Shown in pieces: positions 1-12,062 of a stretch of DNA of 15,931 bases. Made by a program: the position numbers and the translations under genes. How positions within the stretch are numbered: the first letter of the stretch is position 1; each line of letters opens with the position of its first letter. Under the pieces are notes generated by a model. It saw only the letters and a list, made by a program, of their open reading frames with translations. It was not told the origin of the DNA and did not search any database. The stretch comes from Thiohalophilus sp046483665. GTDB taxonomy: Bacteria > Pseudomonadota > Gammaproteobacteria > UBA6429 > Thiohalophilaceae. The DNA lies in assembly GCF_046483665.1 (NCBI RefSeq), contig NZ_JAWOCR010000062.1:1-15931 (forward strand), given 5' to 3'.

Positions 1-187
1 TAGTGATGCCGCGCGCTTTTTCTTCCGGCGCGCTGTCAATCTGGTCGTAGGCCCGGCTTTCTCCACCGAACTTCTCGCCCATCACTTTGGTGATCGCCGC
101 CGTCAGGGTCGTCTTGCCATGGTCTACATGACCAATTGTTCCCACGTTCACATGCGGCTTCGTACGTTCAAATTTTGCCTTGGACAC
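1..187 (-). CDS. tufA: Elongation factor Tu, N-terminal fragment (tufA), cut by window end
   Basis: EF-Tu is the GTPase that carries aminoacyl-tRNA to the ribosomal A site. The 62 visible codons begin with the typical SKxKFERTKPHVN opening and contain the P-loop GHVDHGKT at residues 19-26, then the switch I region leading to KARGIT at the window edge, where the gene continues outside. The start is GTG at 185-187: an in-frame stop lies a short way upstream with no ATG between, and GAGG sits about 8 bases before the GTG. It is the last visible gene of the str cluster, 33 bases after fusA, with no promoter visible between them, so it is probably cotranscribed. The tufA name follows the E. coli convention for the str-operon copy; the other copy begins upstream of secE at the far end of this window. 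Confidence 0.97.
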   Translation of the reverse strand, partial: MSKAKFERTKPHVNVGTIGHVDHGKTTLTAAITKVMGEKFGGESRAYDQIDSAPEEKARGIT

Positions 188-220
188 CGTCTTACCCTCT
201 AATTCTGTTTATGTATTGAA

Positions 221-2320
221 TCAGGATGCTTTTTTAATTACCTGGTCTGCGACACTCGCAGGCGCTTCACTGTAGCTGGCGAACTCCATGCTGTAGCTGG
301 CACGCCCCTGGGTCGCGGAACGCAGATCGGTTGCATAACCGAACATTTCTGCCAGCGGAACCTCCGCATGTATCAGTTTGCCTGTCGGGCCGTCTTCCAT
401 GCCCTGCACGATACCGCGGCGGCGGTTCAGGTCGCCCATGACATCCCCCATATATTCTTCCGGGGTAACCACTTCCACTTTCATCATGGGTTCCAGCAAA
501 GCCGGATTTGCCTTCCTGGCGCCTTCCCTGAAGCCCATGGACCCGGCGATCTTGAAGGCCATTTCCGACGAGTCCACCTCATGATAAGAGCCGTCGAACA
601 ATGTGACCTTGACGTCCACCATCGGAAAACCCGCGATAACGCCGTTATCCATCTGTTCCTGAATTCCTTTATCCACCGAGGGGATGTATTCCTTGGGAAT
701 CACCCCGCCGACGATTTCGTTCACAAATTCATACCCGGCGCCCTGTTCCTGCGGCTCGATCCGCAGCCAGACGTGACCGAACTGACCGCGACCGCCCGAC
801 TGGCGCACAAACTTGCCTTCCTGCTCGACCTTCTTGCGCAGGGTCTCGCGGTAGGCCACCTGGGGCGCACCGACATTGGCGTCGACCTTGAACTCGCGCT
901 TCATACGGTCGACGATAATATCCAGGTGCAGCTCGCCCATGCCGGAAATAATCGTTTGTCCCGACTCCTCGTCGGTATGTACCCGAAACGAGGGATCTTC
1001 CTGGGCCAGCTTCGACAGGGCGACCCCCATCTTTTCCTGGTCGGCCTTGGTTCTCGGCTCGATGGCCACCGAAATGACCGGCTCGGGAAATTCCATTCGC
1101 TCGAGCGTTATCACGTTTTTCGGGTCACACAGGGTTTCACCCGTGGTGACGTCCTTGAGTCCGACAGCTGCGGCAATATCGCCGGCGCGAACTTCTTTCA
1201 ATTCTTCGCGCGAATTGGAATGCATCTGCACCAGGCGCCCAATTCGCTCTTTTTTACCCTTGATCGGGTTGTAAACCGTATCGCCGGTATTCACGACGCC
1301 GGAATACACCCGAAAAAAGGTCAAAGTGCCGACAAACGGGTCGGTGGCAATCTTGAAAGCCAGCGCAGCAAACGGTTCGTCATCATCGGACTTGCGCAGC
1401 GCTTCGGTTTCCTTGCCATCGTCCAGTACGCCCTTGATTGCTTTAACCTCAATCGGTGAGGGCATATAGTCGACTACCGCATCCAGCATTGCCTGGACAC
1501 CCTTGTTCTTGAAGGCCGAACCGCACAACACAGGCACAATTTCGTTTGCCAGGGTGCGGGCTCGCAGGCCCTGTTTTATCTCGTCGTCGCTCAGGTCGCC
1601 GTTTTCGAGATAACTTTCCATCAATGCTTCGCTGGCCTCGGCAGCGGCTTCCACCATCTGCTCGCGCAGTTCCTGCGCCTTGCCCTGAAGCTCGGCGGGA
1701 ATCTCCCGCTGCTCGTATGTGGCCCCGAAATCGGCCTCATTCCAGTAAATCGCCTTCATCCGAATCAGGTCGACGATACCCTGGAAGTTATCCTCGGCAC
1801 CGATATTCAACTGAATCGGCAGCGCATTCGCGCCGAGACGCTTTTTTATCTGCTCGACGACGCGCAAAAAGTCCGCGCCGGCACGATCCATCTTGTTGAC
1901 GAAGGCCATGCGCGGCACTTCGTACTTGTTGGCCTGGCGCCAGACCGTTTCGGACTGGGGCTCGACCCCGCCGACAGCACAAAATACCGCGCAGGCACCG
2001 TCCAGAACTCGCAGCGAGCGCTCCACCTCGATGGTGAAGTCCACATGCCCCGGCGTATCAATGATGTTGATCCGGTGCTGCGAATACTGCTGGTCCATGC
2101 CCTGCCAGAAGCAGGTCGTCGCGGCGGACGTAATCGTGATACCGCGCTCCTGTTCCTGCTCCATCCAGTCCATGACGGCCGCGCCGTCATGCACTTCTCC
2201 TATCTTGTGCGAAATACCGGTGTAAAAGAGGATCCGCTCGGTCGTTGTCGTTTTGCCGGCATCGATGTGCGCCATGATGCCGATATTGCGATAACGCTCG
2301 ATTGGTGTTTTGCGGGCCAC
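221..2320 (-). CDS. fusA: Elongation factor G (EF-G)
   Basis: EF-G is the translocation GTPase of protein synthesis and also acts with RRF in ribosome recycling. At 699 residues it has the family's normal length. The G domain shows G1 AHIDAGKT at 17-24, G2 RGITI at 59-63, G3 DTPGH at 88-92, G4 NKMD at 142-145 and G5 GSA near 267, followed by domains II-V, including the GMGELHLDI segment and a domain IV with GGRGQFGHV. It resembles canonical FusA rather than a FusA2 paralogue or a FusB-type resistance protein. The start is GTG at 2318-2320, chosen because the protein opens with the conserved ARKTPIERYRNIGI. The ribosome binding site is only a weak purine run (AAAGAGA). It lies 21 bases after rpsG and 33 before tufA in the str operon. 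Confidence 0.98.
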   Translation of the reverse strand: MARKTPIERYRNIGIMAHIDAGKTTTTERILFYTGISHKIGEVHDGAAVMDWMEQEQERGITITSAATTCFWQGMDQQYSQHRINIIDTPGHVDFTIEVERSLRVLDGACAVFCAVGGVEPQSETVWRQANKYEVPRMAFVNKMDRAGADFLRVVEQIKKRLGANALPIQLNIGAEDNFQGIVDLIRMKAIYWNEADFGATYEQREIPAELQGKAQELREQMVEAAAEASEALMESYLENGDLSDDEIKQGLRARTLANEIVPVLCGSAFKNKGVQAMLDAVVDYMPSPIEVKAIKGVLDDGKETEALRKSDDDEPFAALAFKIATDPFVGTLTFFRVYSGVVNTGDTVYNPIKGKKERIGRLVQMHSNSREELKEVRAGDIAAAVGLKDVTTGETLCDPKNVITLERMEFPEPVISVAIEPRTKADQEKMGVALSKLAQEDPSFRVHTDEESGQTIISGMGELHLDIIVDRMKREFKVDANVGAPQVAYRETLRKKVEQEGKFVRQSGGRGQFGHVWLRIEPQEQGAGYEFVNEIVGGVIPKEYIPSVDKGIQEQMDNGVIAGFPMVDVKVTLFDGSYHEVDSSEMAFKIAGSMGFREGARKANPALLEPMMKVEVVTPEEYMGDVMGDLNRRRGIVQGMEDGPTGKLIHAEVPLAEMFGYATDLRSATQGRASYSMEFASYSEAPASVADQVIKKAS

Positions 2321-2341
2321 TCTCTTTAACTCGGTATCAAA

Positions 2342-2812
2342 TTACCAACGGTAGTGAGCAAACGCCTTGTTCGCCTCCGCCATCCGATGGGTGTCTTCGC
2401 GTTTCTTGACTGCCGAACCGCGGCTTTCGCCGGCCTCGAGCAACTCACCGGCCAGTCGTGCACCCATGCCTTTTTCACTACGCTTGCGCGCCGCCTCAAC
2501 CAGCCAGCGCATGGCCAGGGCATTACGCCGCGCCGGACGTACTTCGACCGGCACCTGGTAGGTCGCACCACCGACACGCCGGGATTTAACCTCGACCATC
2601 GGGCGAACATTATCCAGCGCTTTTTCCAGCGCTTCGATCGCATCGGAGCGGGTTTTACCCGAAACCGTTTCGAGCGCACCGTACACGACCTTCTCGGCAA
2701 CCGATTTCTTGCCGTCGAGCATCAACATGTTGATAAACTTGGCAATCAGCTCGGATTTGTATTTCGGATCCGGAAGAATTGCCCGTTTTTCTGCTTGTCG
2801 CCTTCTTGCCAT
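2342..2812 (-). CDS. rpsG: 30S ribosomal protein S7
   Basis: S7 is a primary assembly protein of the 30S head; it binds the 3' major domain of 16S rRNA and lines the E site near tRNA. The 156-residue sequence starts ARRRQAEKR, contains the conserved GKKSVAEKVVYGALE and GGATYQVPVEVRP segments, and ends at HYRW, which matches the short form of the protein and lacks the C-terminal extension of the E. coli K-12 version. In E. coli S7 represses translation of its own operon by binding the rpsL-rpsG spacer; here that spacer is 49 bases with a small hairpin (2838-2852). The start is ATG at 2810-2812 with a weak upstream GGA. It lies between rpsL and fusA. Confidence 0.98.
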   Translation of the reverse strand: MARRRQAEKRAILPDPKYKSELIAKFINMLMLDGKKSVAEKVVYGALETVSGKTRSDAIEALEKALDNVRPMVEVKSRRVGGATYQVPVEVRPARRNALAMRWLVEAARKRSEKGMGARLAGELLEAGESRGSAVKKREDTHRMAEANKAFAHYRW

Positions 2813-2837
2813 CGTCTGTTCCGCGTTGTCAGTGAAT

Positions 2838-2852
2838 CAGCCTGTCAGGCTG
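2838..2852 (-). promoter_or_regulatory. Small inverted repeat in the rpsL-rpsG spacer, possible S7 autoregulatory site
   Basis: The 49-base spacer between the rpsL stop and rpsG start holds CAGCCTG-T-CAGGCTG (plus strand), a perfect 7-base dyad around one base, which as RNA could form a 5-bp stem with a 5-base loop. In E. coli, S7 binds the longer rpsL-rpsG spacer and represses rpsG translation and downstream genes. Position supports a similar role, but I cannot match it to the known S7 target structure. Confidence 0.3.
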
Positions 2853-2861
2853 TTATTAAAC

Positions 2862-3236
2862 TTAAGATTTGGGTCGCTTGGCACCGTACTTCGAACGACC
2901 CTGTCTGCGGTCGTTGACGCCAGCGGTGTCCAGCGAACCACGTACGGTGTGATAGCGCACACCCGGCAGATCCTTGACACGACCGCCGCGAATCAGCACG
3001 ACCGAGTGTTCCTGCAGGTTGTGGCCTTCGCCGCCGATGTAGCTGGCGACTTCATACCCGTTGGTCAGGCGCACACGCGCCACTTTACGCAACGCCGAGT
3101 TCGGTTTTTTCGGCGTAGTGGTGTAAACGCGCGTACAGACCCCGCGACGTTGCGGGCACGCTTCCAGTGCCGGGACGTTGCTCTTCTGGGGCCGGCGTTT
3201 GCGCGGCTTACGTACTAACTGGTTAATGGTTGCCAT
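2862..3236 (-). CDS. rpsL: 30S ribosomal protein S12
   Basis: S12 sits at the decoding centre of the 30S subunit and helps to monitor codon-anticodon pairing. The 124-residue length is normal. The hallmark segments are present: TPKKPNSALRK with Lys43, and GGRVKDLPGVRYH with Lys88 and Asp89 (numbering with Met1). Lys43 and Lys88 are the usual streptomycin-resistance positions and are wild type here; Asp89 corresponds to the residue that RimO methylthiolates in E. coli. The start is ATG at 3234-3236, with only a weak purine-rich stretch upstream. This is the first gene of the str transcript: a strong promoter lies at 3306-3334 and the predicted leader of about 63 bases is mostly taken up by a hairpin. 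Confidence 0.98.
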   Translation of the reverse strand: MATINQLVRKPRKRRPQKSNVPALEACPQRRGVCTRVYTTTPKKPNSALRKVARVRLTNGYEVASYIGGEGHNLQEHSVVLIRGGRVKDLPGVRYHTVRGSLDTAGVNDRRQGRSKYGAKRPKS

Positions 3237-3260
3237 AAGTCTTTGTCTTTCTTGGTCCAG

Positions 3261-3295
3261 AAAATAAACGACAGGCCGGCGTACCGACCTGTCGT
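3261..3295 (-). terminator. Terminator-like hairpin in the rpsL leader, downstream of rpoC
   Basis: On the minus strand, 12-base arms (3284-3295 and 3268-3279) pair completely with one G-U wobble around the 4-base loop TACG, and are followed directly by TTATTTT (3267-3261). This has the form of an intrinsic terminator. It lies about 190 bases after the rpoC stop, so it may end the rpoBC transcript, yet it also sits 4-6 bases after the predicted start of the str transcript and 24 bases before the rpsL start codon. It could therefore be a terminator for readthrough, an attenuator for rpsL, or a 5' stability hairpin. Confidence 0.55.
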
Positions 3296-3298
3296 GAG

Positions 3299-3334
3299 GC
3301 GCGAGATTTTATGGGGATGCGGGGTTCCTGTCAA
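3299..3334 (-). promoter_or_regulatory. Sigma-70 promoter of the str operon (rpsL-rpsG-fusA-tufA)
   Basis: On the minus strand the -35 box is TTGACA (3329-3334), a perfect match, the spacer is 17 bases (3312-3328), and the -10 box is TAAAAT (3306-3311), 5 of 6 matches. The start site should fall near 3298-3300, where G3300 is a suitable purine. The discriminator reads CTCGCGC, GC-rich as at stringently controlled ribosomal promoters; control by ppGpp is an inference from that. Two A-tracts 10 bases apart (3358-3363 and 3368-3372, read on the minus strand) lie upstream and could bend the DNA. The position just before rpsL matches the known str promoter of enterobacteria. Confidence 0.78.
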
Positions 3335-3346
3335 CAGGATCCCCGC
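3319..3346. repeat. 28-base dyad centred on the str promoter -35 box
   Basis: Arms 3319-3330 and 3335-3346 are inverted repeats of 12 bases with one mismatch around TCAA. The central bases form part of the TTGACA -35 hexamer. As DNA it could be an operator; as RNA from rpoC readthrough it would form a hairpin, but no T-run follows on the minus strand, so it is not a standard intrinsic terminator. Confidence 0.45.
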
Positions 3347-3481
3347 CCCAATCGCGATTTTTTGGGGTTTTTCGCCCCGAGACCCGGAATCGTACCCGAT
3401 CTTCCCCTGTTTTGAGGCAGACCGGGATTGCCAGGCCTTTAGACCATGCAGTCTATATGGTTATTGCCGGACGAAATCGAA

Positions 3482-7690
<4,209 letters not shown>

Positions 7691-7710
7691 GTTGCCACTC
7701 CTAATAAAAA

Positions 7711-7785
7711 GTTCCGAGTTACGAGGACCGAGTAACGAGGCAACAAAACAGGCCTCGTCACTCGTCCCCTGGCCCTCGTCCCTGG
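7711..7785. repeat. Heptad-repeat inverted element A (GAG type) between rpoB and rpoC
   Basis: The left arm (7711-7740) has GAG at 7716, 7723, 7730 and 7737, exactly 7 bases apart. The right arm (7753-7785) is the inverted counterpart, with CTC at 7754, 7761 and 7775 and degenerate units at 7768 and 7782 in the same 7-base phase. On the mRNA, 7752-7764 pairs with 7729-7741 as a 13-bp stem with one G-U, around a 10-base loop. The element begins two bases after the rpoB stop codon and ends before the rpoC ribosome binding site, leaving both genes intact. A T-rich stretch CTTTTTATT follows on the mRNA strand (7711-7703), so partial termination is possible. It shares the unit, the arm orientation and an ACAAAAC-containing spacer with element B. 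Confidence 0.8.
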
Positions 7786-7787
7786 AT

Positions 7788-10700
7788 TTAGTCCGTTTGC
7801 TCGAGTTCGATATCTATACCAAGCGAGCGGATTTCCTTCAGCAATACGTTGAAGGACTCCGGCATGCCCGGCTCCATACGGTGATCACCGTCGACAATAT
7901 TCTTGTACATCTTGGTCCGGCCGTTGACGTCGTCGGACTTGACGGTAAGCATTTCCTGCAAGGTATAGGCTGCGCCGTAGGCCTCCAGCGCCCAGACCTC
8001 CATCTCACCGAAGCGCTGACCACCGAACTGGGCCTTGCCGCCCAGCGGTTGCTGGGTGACCAGACTGTACGGACCGGTCGAACGGGCGTGCATCTTGTCG
8101 TCGACCAGGTGGTTCAGCTTCAGAATGTACATGTAGCCGACCGTCACGGGGCGATCGAACTTCTCACCGGTTCGCCCGTCATACAGCTCGGCCTGGCCGC
8201 TTTCGGGCAGATCCGCCAGCCGCAGCAGGCGTTTGATTTCCGCCTCGTTGACGCCATCGAAGACCGGTGTCGCCATCGGCACGCCGGACTTGAGATTGGT
8301 GGCCAGACGTAAAATCTCTTCATCGCTGAACGATTTGAGATCTTCTTTTTGGCCATCACTTTTGTTGTAGATGTCTTCCAGCAGTTTGCGAATCTCGGCA
8401 ACCTTGGCCTGGGCCTGGAGCATGTTGCCCAGTTTCTTACCCAGGCCCTTGGCGGCCCAGCCCAGATGGGTTTCGAGCACCTGTCCGACGTTCATCCGTG
8501 AGGGAACGCCCAGCGGACTCAGAACCACATCGACCGGGGTGCCGTCGGCACTGAAGGGCATGTCCTCAACCGGACGAATCATGGAGATAACACCCTTGTT
8601 CCCGTGACGCCCGGCGACCTTGTCCCCCGGCTGCATGCGACGTTTAACTGCCAGATGCACCTTGACCATCTTCAGTACGCCCGGAGCCAGATCATCACCG
8701 GTGGTCAGCTTGCGTTTTTTCTCTTCGAATTTCTCATCGAAGTCCTTGCGCAGCTGTTTGATCTGCGCGGCAATAGCTTCCAGCTGGGCATTGGCATCGT
8801 CGTTACGCAAACGAATTTCGAACCATTTTTCCCGCGGCACTTCTTCCAGGTAAGCCTTGGTCAGTTTGCTGCCGCTTTTGAGCTTGTTCGGTCCGCCATC
8901 GGCAATTTTGCCGATCAGCATGTTCTCAACACGGCTATAGGCGTCGTCTTCCATGATGCGACGCTGATCGTTGAAGTCCTTGCGGATGCGCTCCAGCTCG
9001 GAATTCTCGATCGCAATGGCGCGGGAGTCTTTCTCCAGCCCGTCACGGGTGAAGACCTGCACGTCGATGACGGTACCGACAATACCGGAGGGCACACGCA
9101 AAGAGGTGTCCTTCACGTCGGAGGCCTTTTCACCGAAAATAGCACGCAGCAATTTTTCTTCCGGCGTCAGCTGGGTTTCCCCTTTGGGCGTGACCTTGCC
9201 AACCAGGATATCACCCGGTTTAACCTCGGCACCGATATAGACGATGCCCGCCTCGTCCAGCTTGGCCAGCGCTGATTCGCCAACGTTGGGAATATCACCG
9301 GTAATCTCTTCGGAGCCGAGCTTGGTGTCACGCGCGACACAGGTCAGTTCCTCGATATGGATGGTCGTGTAGCGATCTTCCTGGACCACCCGTTCGGAAA
9401 TCAGGATCGAATCCTCGAAGTTGTAACCGTTCCAGGGCATGAACGCGACCAGCATATTCTGACCCAGCGCCAGCTCGCCCAGATCGGTCGAGGGGCCGTC
9501 TGCCAGTACATCACCGCAGGCAATGACATCGCCGACGTTGACCAGCGGCCGCTGGTTGATACAGGTGTTCTGGTTGGAGCGGGTGTACTTGGTCAGGTTG
9601 TAGATATCCACACCGGATTCGCCGGCCACGGTCTCTTCGTCATTGACCCGGACCACCACACGGGCGGCGTCCACAGAATCAACAATCCCGCCCCGTCGGG
9701 CCACCACGGCCACGCCGGAGTCGACCGCTACTGTCCGCTCGATACCGGTACCTACCAGCGGCTTTTCGGCGCGCAGGGTTGGCACAGCCTGACGCTGCAT
9801 GTTCGCGCCCATCAGGGCGCGGTTGGCGTCGTCATGTTCAAGAAACGGGACCAGGGCTGCTGCCACGGAGACGATCTGCTTGGGCGAGATATCCATGAAA
9901 TCGACCTTGTCCGGCGTGGACATGGCAAATTCATTCTGGTGTCGGCAGGAAACCAGATCGTCGCTCAGGTTGCCCTTGGCATCCAGTCCGGCGTTGGCCT
10001 GGGCAATGACAAATTCGCCTTCATCAATGGCCGAGAGGAACTCGATCTCGTCGGTCACCTTGCCGTTCTTGACCCGGCGATACGGCGTTTCCAGAAAACC
10101 GTACTGGTTGGTCCGTGCATACACGGCCAGCGAGTTAATCAGACCGATATTCGGCCCTTCCGGTGTTTCAATCGGGCAAACCCGGCCGTAATGGGTCGGG
10201 TGCACGTCGCGCACCTCGAAACCGGCACGTTCGCGGGTCAGACCGCCCGGACCCAGTGCGGAGATACGCCGCTTGTGCGTCACTTCTGACAGCGGGTTGT
10301 TCTGATCCATAAACTGGGACAGCTGGGAGGAGCCAAAAAATTCCTTGATGGCAGCGGAGACCGGCTTGGCGTTGATCATCTCCTGCGGCATCAGGTTCTC
10401 GGATTCAGCCAGGGACAGCCGCTCCTTGACCGCGCGCTCGACACGCACCAGGCCGACACGGAACTGGTTTTCAGCCATTTCACCAACGGACCGGATGCGG
10501 CGGTTACCCAGATGGTCGATATCGTCGACGTTACCCTTGCCGTCACGGATGCTGATCAGGGTCTGGATCACGGCCAGGATGTCTTCCTTGGACAGGGTGC
10601 CTTCGCCGGTGACTTCCTTGCGGCCGATACGGCGGTTGAATTTCATGCGCCCGACGCCGGAAAGATCGTAACGATCCTCACTGAAAAACAGGTTGTTGAA

Positions 10701-11867
10701 CAGGTTCTCGGCCGCTTCCTTGGTCGGCGGCTCACCCGGACGCATCATGCGATAGATTTCCACCTGGGCTTCAAGCTGAGTGGTAGTCGTATCGATTTCC
10801 AGGGTCTTGGAGATATACGGACCGTGATCCAGATCGTTGGTAAAAATGGTCTGGAATTCGGTAACGCTGGCCTCGCGCAACAGCTCCAGACGTTCGGGAA
10901 TCAGCGTGTCGTTGGCCTTCGCTACGATCTCGCCGGTGTCCTTGTTAATCACATCATGCGCGAGCACCTTGTCGTGCATGTACTCTTCGGGAACCTCGAG
11001 CTTTTTGAGACCCGCTTTTTCCATTTCACGGATGTGGCGCGGAGTGATGCGGCGGCCTTCCTCCACCAAAACCTTGTTCTTGATCTTGATATCGAAAGTC
11101 GCCGTCTCGCCGCGCAGCCTGTCGGGAACCAGATCCAGCTCAAAGCCGCCTTCCCGGGAAATACGGTAGGTATTCTTCTCGAAGAACATATCCAGCATTT
11201 CTTCGGTGCTGTAGCCCAGGGCGCGCAACAATACGGTCACCGGCAGTTTGCGGCGACGGTCAATACGGGTAAACAGACAATCCTTGGGATCGAATTCAAA
11301 GTCCAGCCAGGAACCACGGTACGGAATTACCCGGGCGTTGAACAGCAGCTTACCCGATGAATGGGTCTTGCCTTTGTCATGATCGAAAAACACGCCGGGC
11401 GAACGATGCAGCTGGGAAACAATAACCCGCTCGGTACCATTAATAACAAAGGTTCCGGTCTCGGTCATGAGCGGAATTTCGCCCATATAGACTTCCTGCT
11501 CGCGGATATCCTTGACCGTGGGATTCTTGGCTTCCTTGTCATAGATAATCAGGCGAACCTTGACCCGCAGCGGAGCCGCATAGGTTACACCACGCATTTG
11601 ACACTCTTTCACATCAAAAGCCGGCGTTCCCAGCCGGTAGCTGACATACTCCAGTGCCGCATTGCCAGAATAGCTGGCAATGGGGAAAACCGATTTGAAC
11701 GCCGCATGCAATCCCTTGTCGTCGCGCTGATCTTCGGTTTTTTCAGCCTGCAGAAATTCCTTATAGGAATCGGTCTGCATGGCCAGAAGATAGGGGACTT
11801 CCAGGATAGTTGGACGACGACCAAAGTTTTTACGAATCCGTTTCTTATCAGTGAAGGAGTATGCCAT
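7788..11867 (-). CDS. rpoB: DNA-directed RNA polymerase subunit beta
   Basis: Beta is the second large subunit of RNA polymerase and forms the rifamycin pocket and part of the active site. It has 1359 residues against 1342 in E. coli. The rifampicin region (about 510-545, FFGSSQLSQFMDQNNPLSEV onward) carries Asp521, His531 and Ser536, equivalent to E. coli Asp516, His526 and Ser531, all wild type, so a rifampicin-sensitive enzyme is predicted. The active-site lysines in GDKVAGRHGNKG are Lys1083 and Lys1091 (E. coli 1065 and 1073). The C-terminus ends with the conserved SLGIDIELEQ. The start is ATG at 11865-11867 with AAGGTGA just upstream. It follows rplL after a 195-base spacer with three hairpins, as in the E. 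coli rplJL-rpoBC operon. Confidence 0.99.
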   Translation of the reverse strand: MAYSFTDKKRIRKNFGRRPTILEVPYLLAMQTDSYKEFLQAEKTEDQRDDKGLHAAFKSVFPIASYSGNAALEYVSYRLGTPAFDVKECQMRGVTYAAPLRVKVRLIIYDKEAKNPTVKDIREQEVYMGEIPLMTETGTFVINGTERVIVSQLHRSPGVFFDHDKGKTHSSGKLLFNARVIPYRGSWLDFEFDPKDCLFTRIDRRRKLPVTVLLRALGYSTEEMLDMFFEKNTYRISREGGFELDLVPDRLRGETATFDIKIKNKVLVEEGRRITPRHIREMEKAGLKKLEVPEEYMHDKVLAHDVINKDTGEIVAKANDTLIPERLELLREASVTEFQTIFTNDLDHGPYISKTLEIDTTTTQLEAQVEIYRMMRPGEPPTKEAAENLFNNLFFSEDRYDLSGVGRMKFNRRIGRKEVTGEGTLSKEDILAVIQTLISIRDGKGNVDDIDHLGNRRIRSVGEMAENQFRVGLVRVERAVKERLSLAESENLMPQEMINAKPVSAAIKEFFGSSQLSQFMDQNNPLSEVTHKRRISALGPGGLTRERAGFEVRDVHPTHYGRVCPIETPEGPNIGLINSLAVYARTNQYGFLETPYRRVKNGKVTDEIEFLSAIDEGEFVIAQANAGLDAKGNLSDDLVSCRHQNEFAMSTPDKVDFMDISPKQIVSVAAALVPFLEHDDANRALMGANMQRQAVPTLRAEKPLVGTGIERTVAVDSGVAVVARRGGIVDSVDAARVVVRVNDEETVAGESGVDIYNLTKYTRSNQNTCINQRPLVNVGDVIACGDVLADGPSTDLGELALGQNMLVAFMPWNGYNFEDSILISERVVQEDRYTTIHIEELTCVARDTKLGSEEITGDIPNVGESALAKLDEAGIVYIGAEVKPGDILVGKVTPKGETQLTPEEKLLRAIFGEKASDVKDTSLRVPSGIVGTVIDVQVFTRDGLEKDSRAIAIENSELERIRKDFNDQRRIMEDDAYSRVENMLIGKIADGGPNKLKSGSKLTKAYLEEVPREKWFEIRLRNDDANAQLEAIAAQIKQLRKDFDEKFEEKKRKLTTGDDLAPGVLKMVKVHLAVKRRMQPGDKVAGRHGNKGVISMIRPVEDMPFSADGTPVDVVLSPLGVPSRMNVGQVLETHLGWAAKGLGKKLGNMLQAQAKVAEIRKLLEDIYNKSDGQKEDLKSFSDEEILRLATNLKSGVPMATPVFDGVNEAEIKRLLRLADLPESGQAELYDGRTGEKFDRPVTVGYMYILKLNHLVDDKMHARSTGPYSLVTQQPLGGKAQFGGQRFGEMEVWALEAYGAAYTLQEMLTVKSDDVNGRTKMYKNIVDGDHRMEPGMPESFNVLLKEIRSLGIDIELEQTD

Positions 11868-12062
11868 TGGTCACCTTGCTCGTAGCAGTTAGTCGCGAAA
11901 CTGGCATTCCCGGCGATCCGTTGTTAACGATATTCTGGCCGTTAAACAACGAATACACAGCAGGCCAGTGGCCTATTGGCCACCAGCCCGCTGCGGGAAT
12001 GGTTATACCATTTTGTGACTGCGGGCCCCTGGCCCGCAATCTTTTCATGAAGCAAGCCGCTT
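11868..12062 (-). promoter_or_regulatory. rplL-rpoB spacer with three hairpins (candidate attenuator and processing region)
   Basis: Read along the mRNA, the first hairpin (12041-12017) pairs 11 bp with one G-U around AGG and has no U-tail. The second (11994-11957) has 17-base arms that pair fully with a few G-U wobbles around AATA, followed by a moderately U-rich stretch. The third (11951-11919) pairs CGTTGTTTAACG with CGTTAACAACG, leaving one bulged base, around a 10-base loop. A small dyad AATGGT-tat-ACCATT lies at 11998-12012. In E. coli this spacer holds an attenuator that lowers rpoBC transcription relative to rplJL and an RNase III cleavage hairpin; the same division of labour is inferred here. 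I see no convincing promoter in the spacer. Confidence 0.6.

Noticed and set aside
368..1459. Plus-strand open frame antisense to fusA
   Set aside because: Fully contained in fusA on the other strand, His- and Phe-rich as typical of a shadow frame.
3346..3372. A plus-strand terminator-like CCCCAA/TTGGGG stem followed by TTTTT
   Set aside because: There is no plus-strand gene upstream to terminate, and the stem is only about 6 bp; the T-runs are better read as A-tracts upstream of the str promoter.
9357..11360. Plus-strand open frames antisense to rpoB (9357-10289 and 10512-11360)
   Set aside because: They are shadows of rpoB codon usage, with no family motifs and no supporting ribosome binding sites or gene context.
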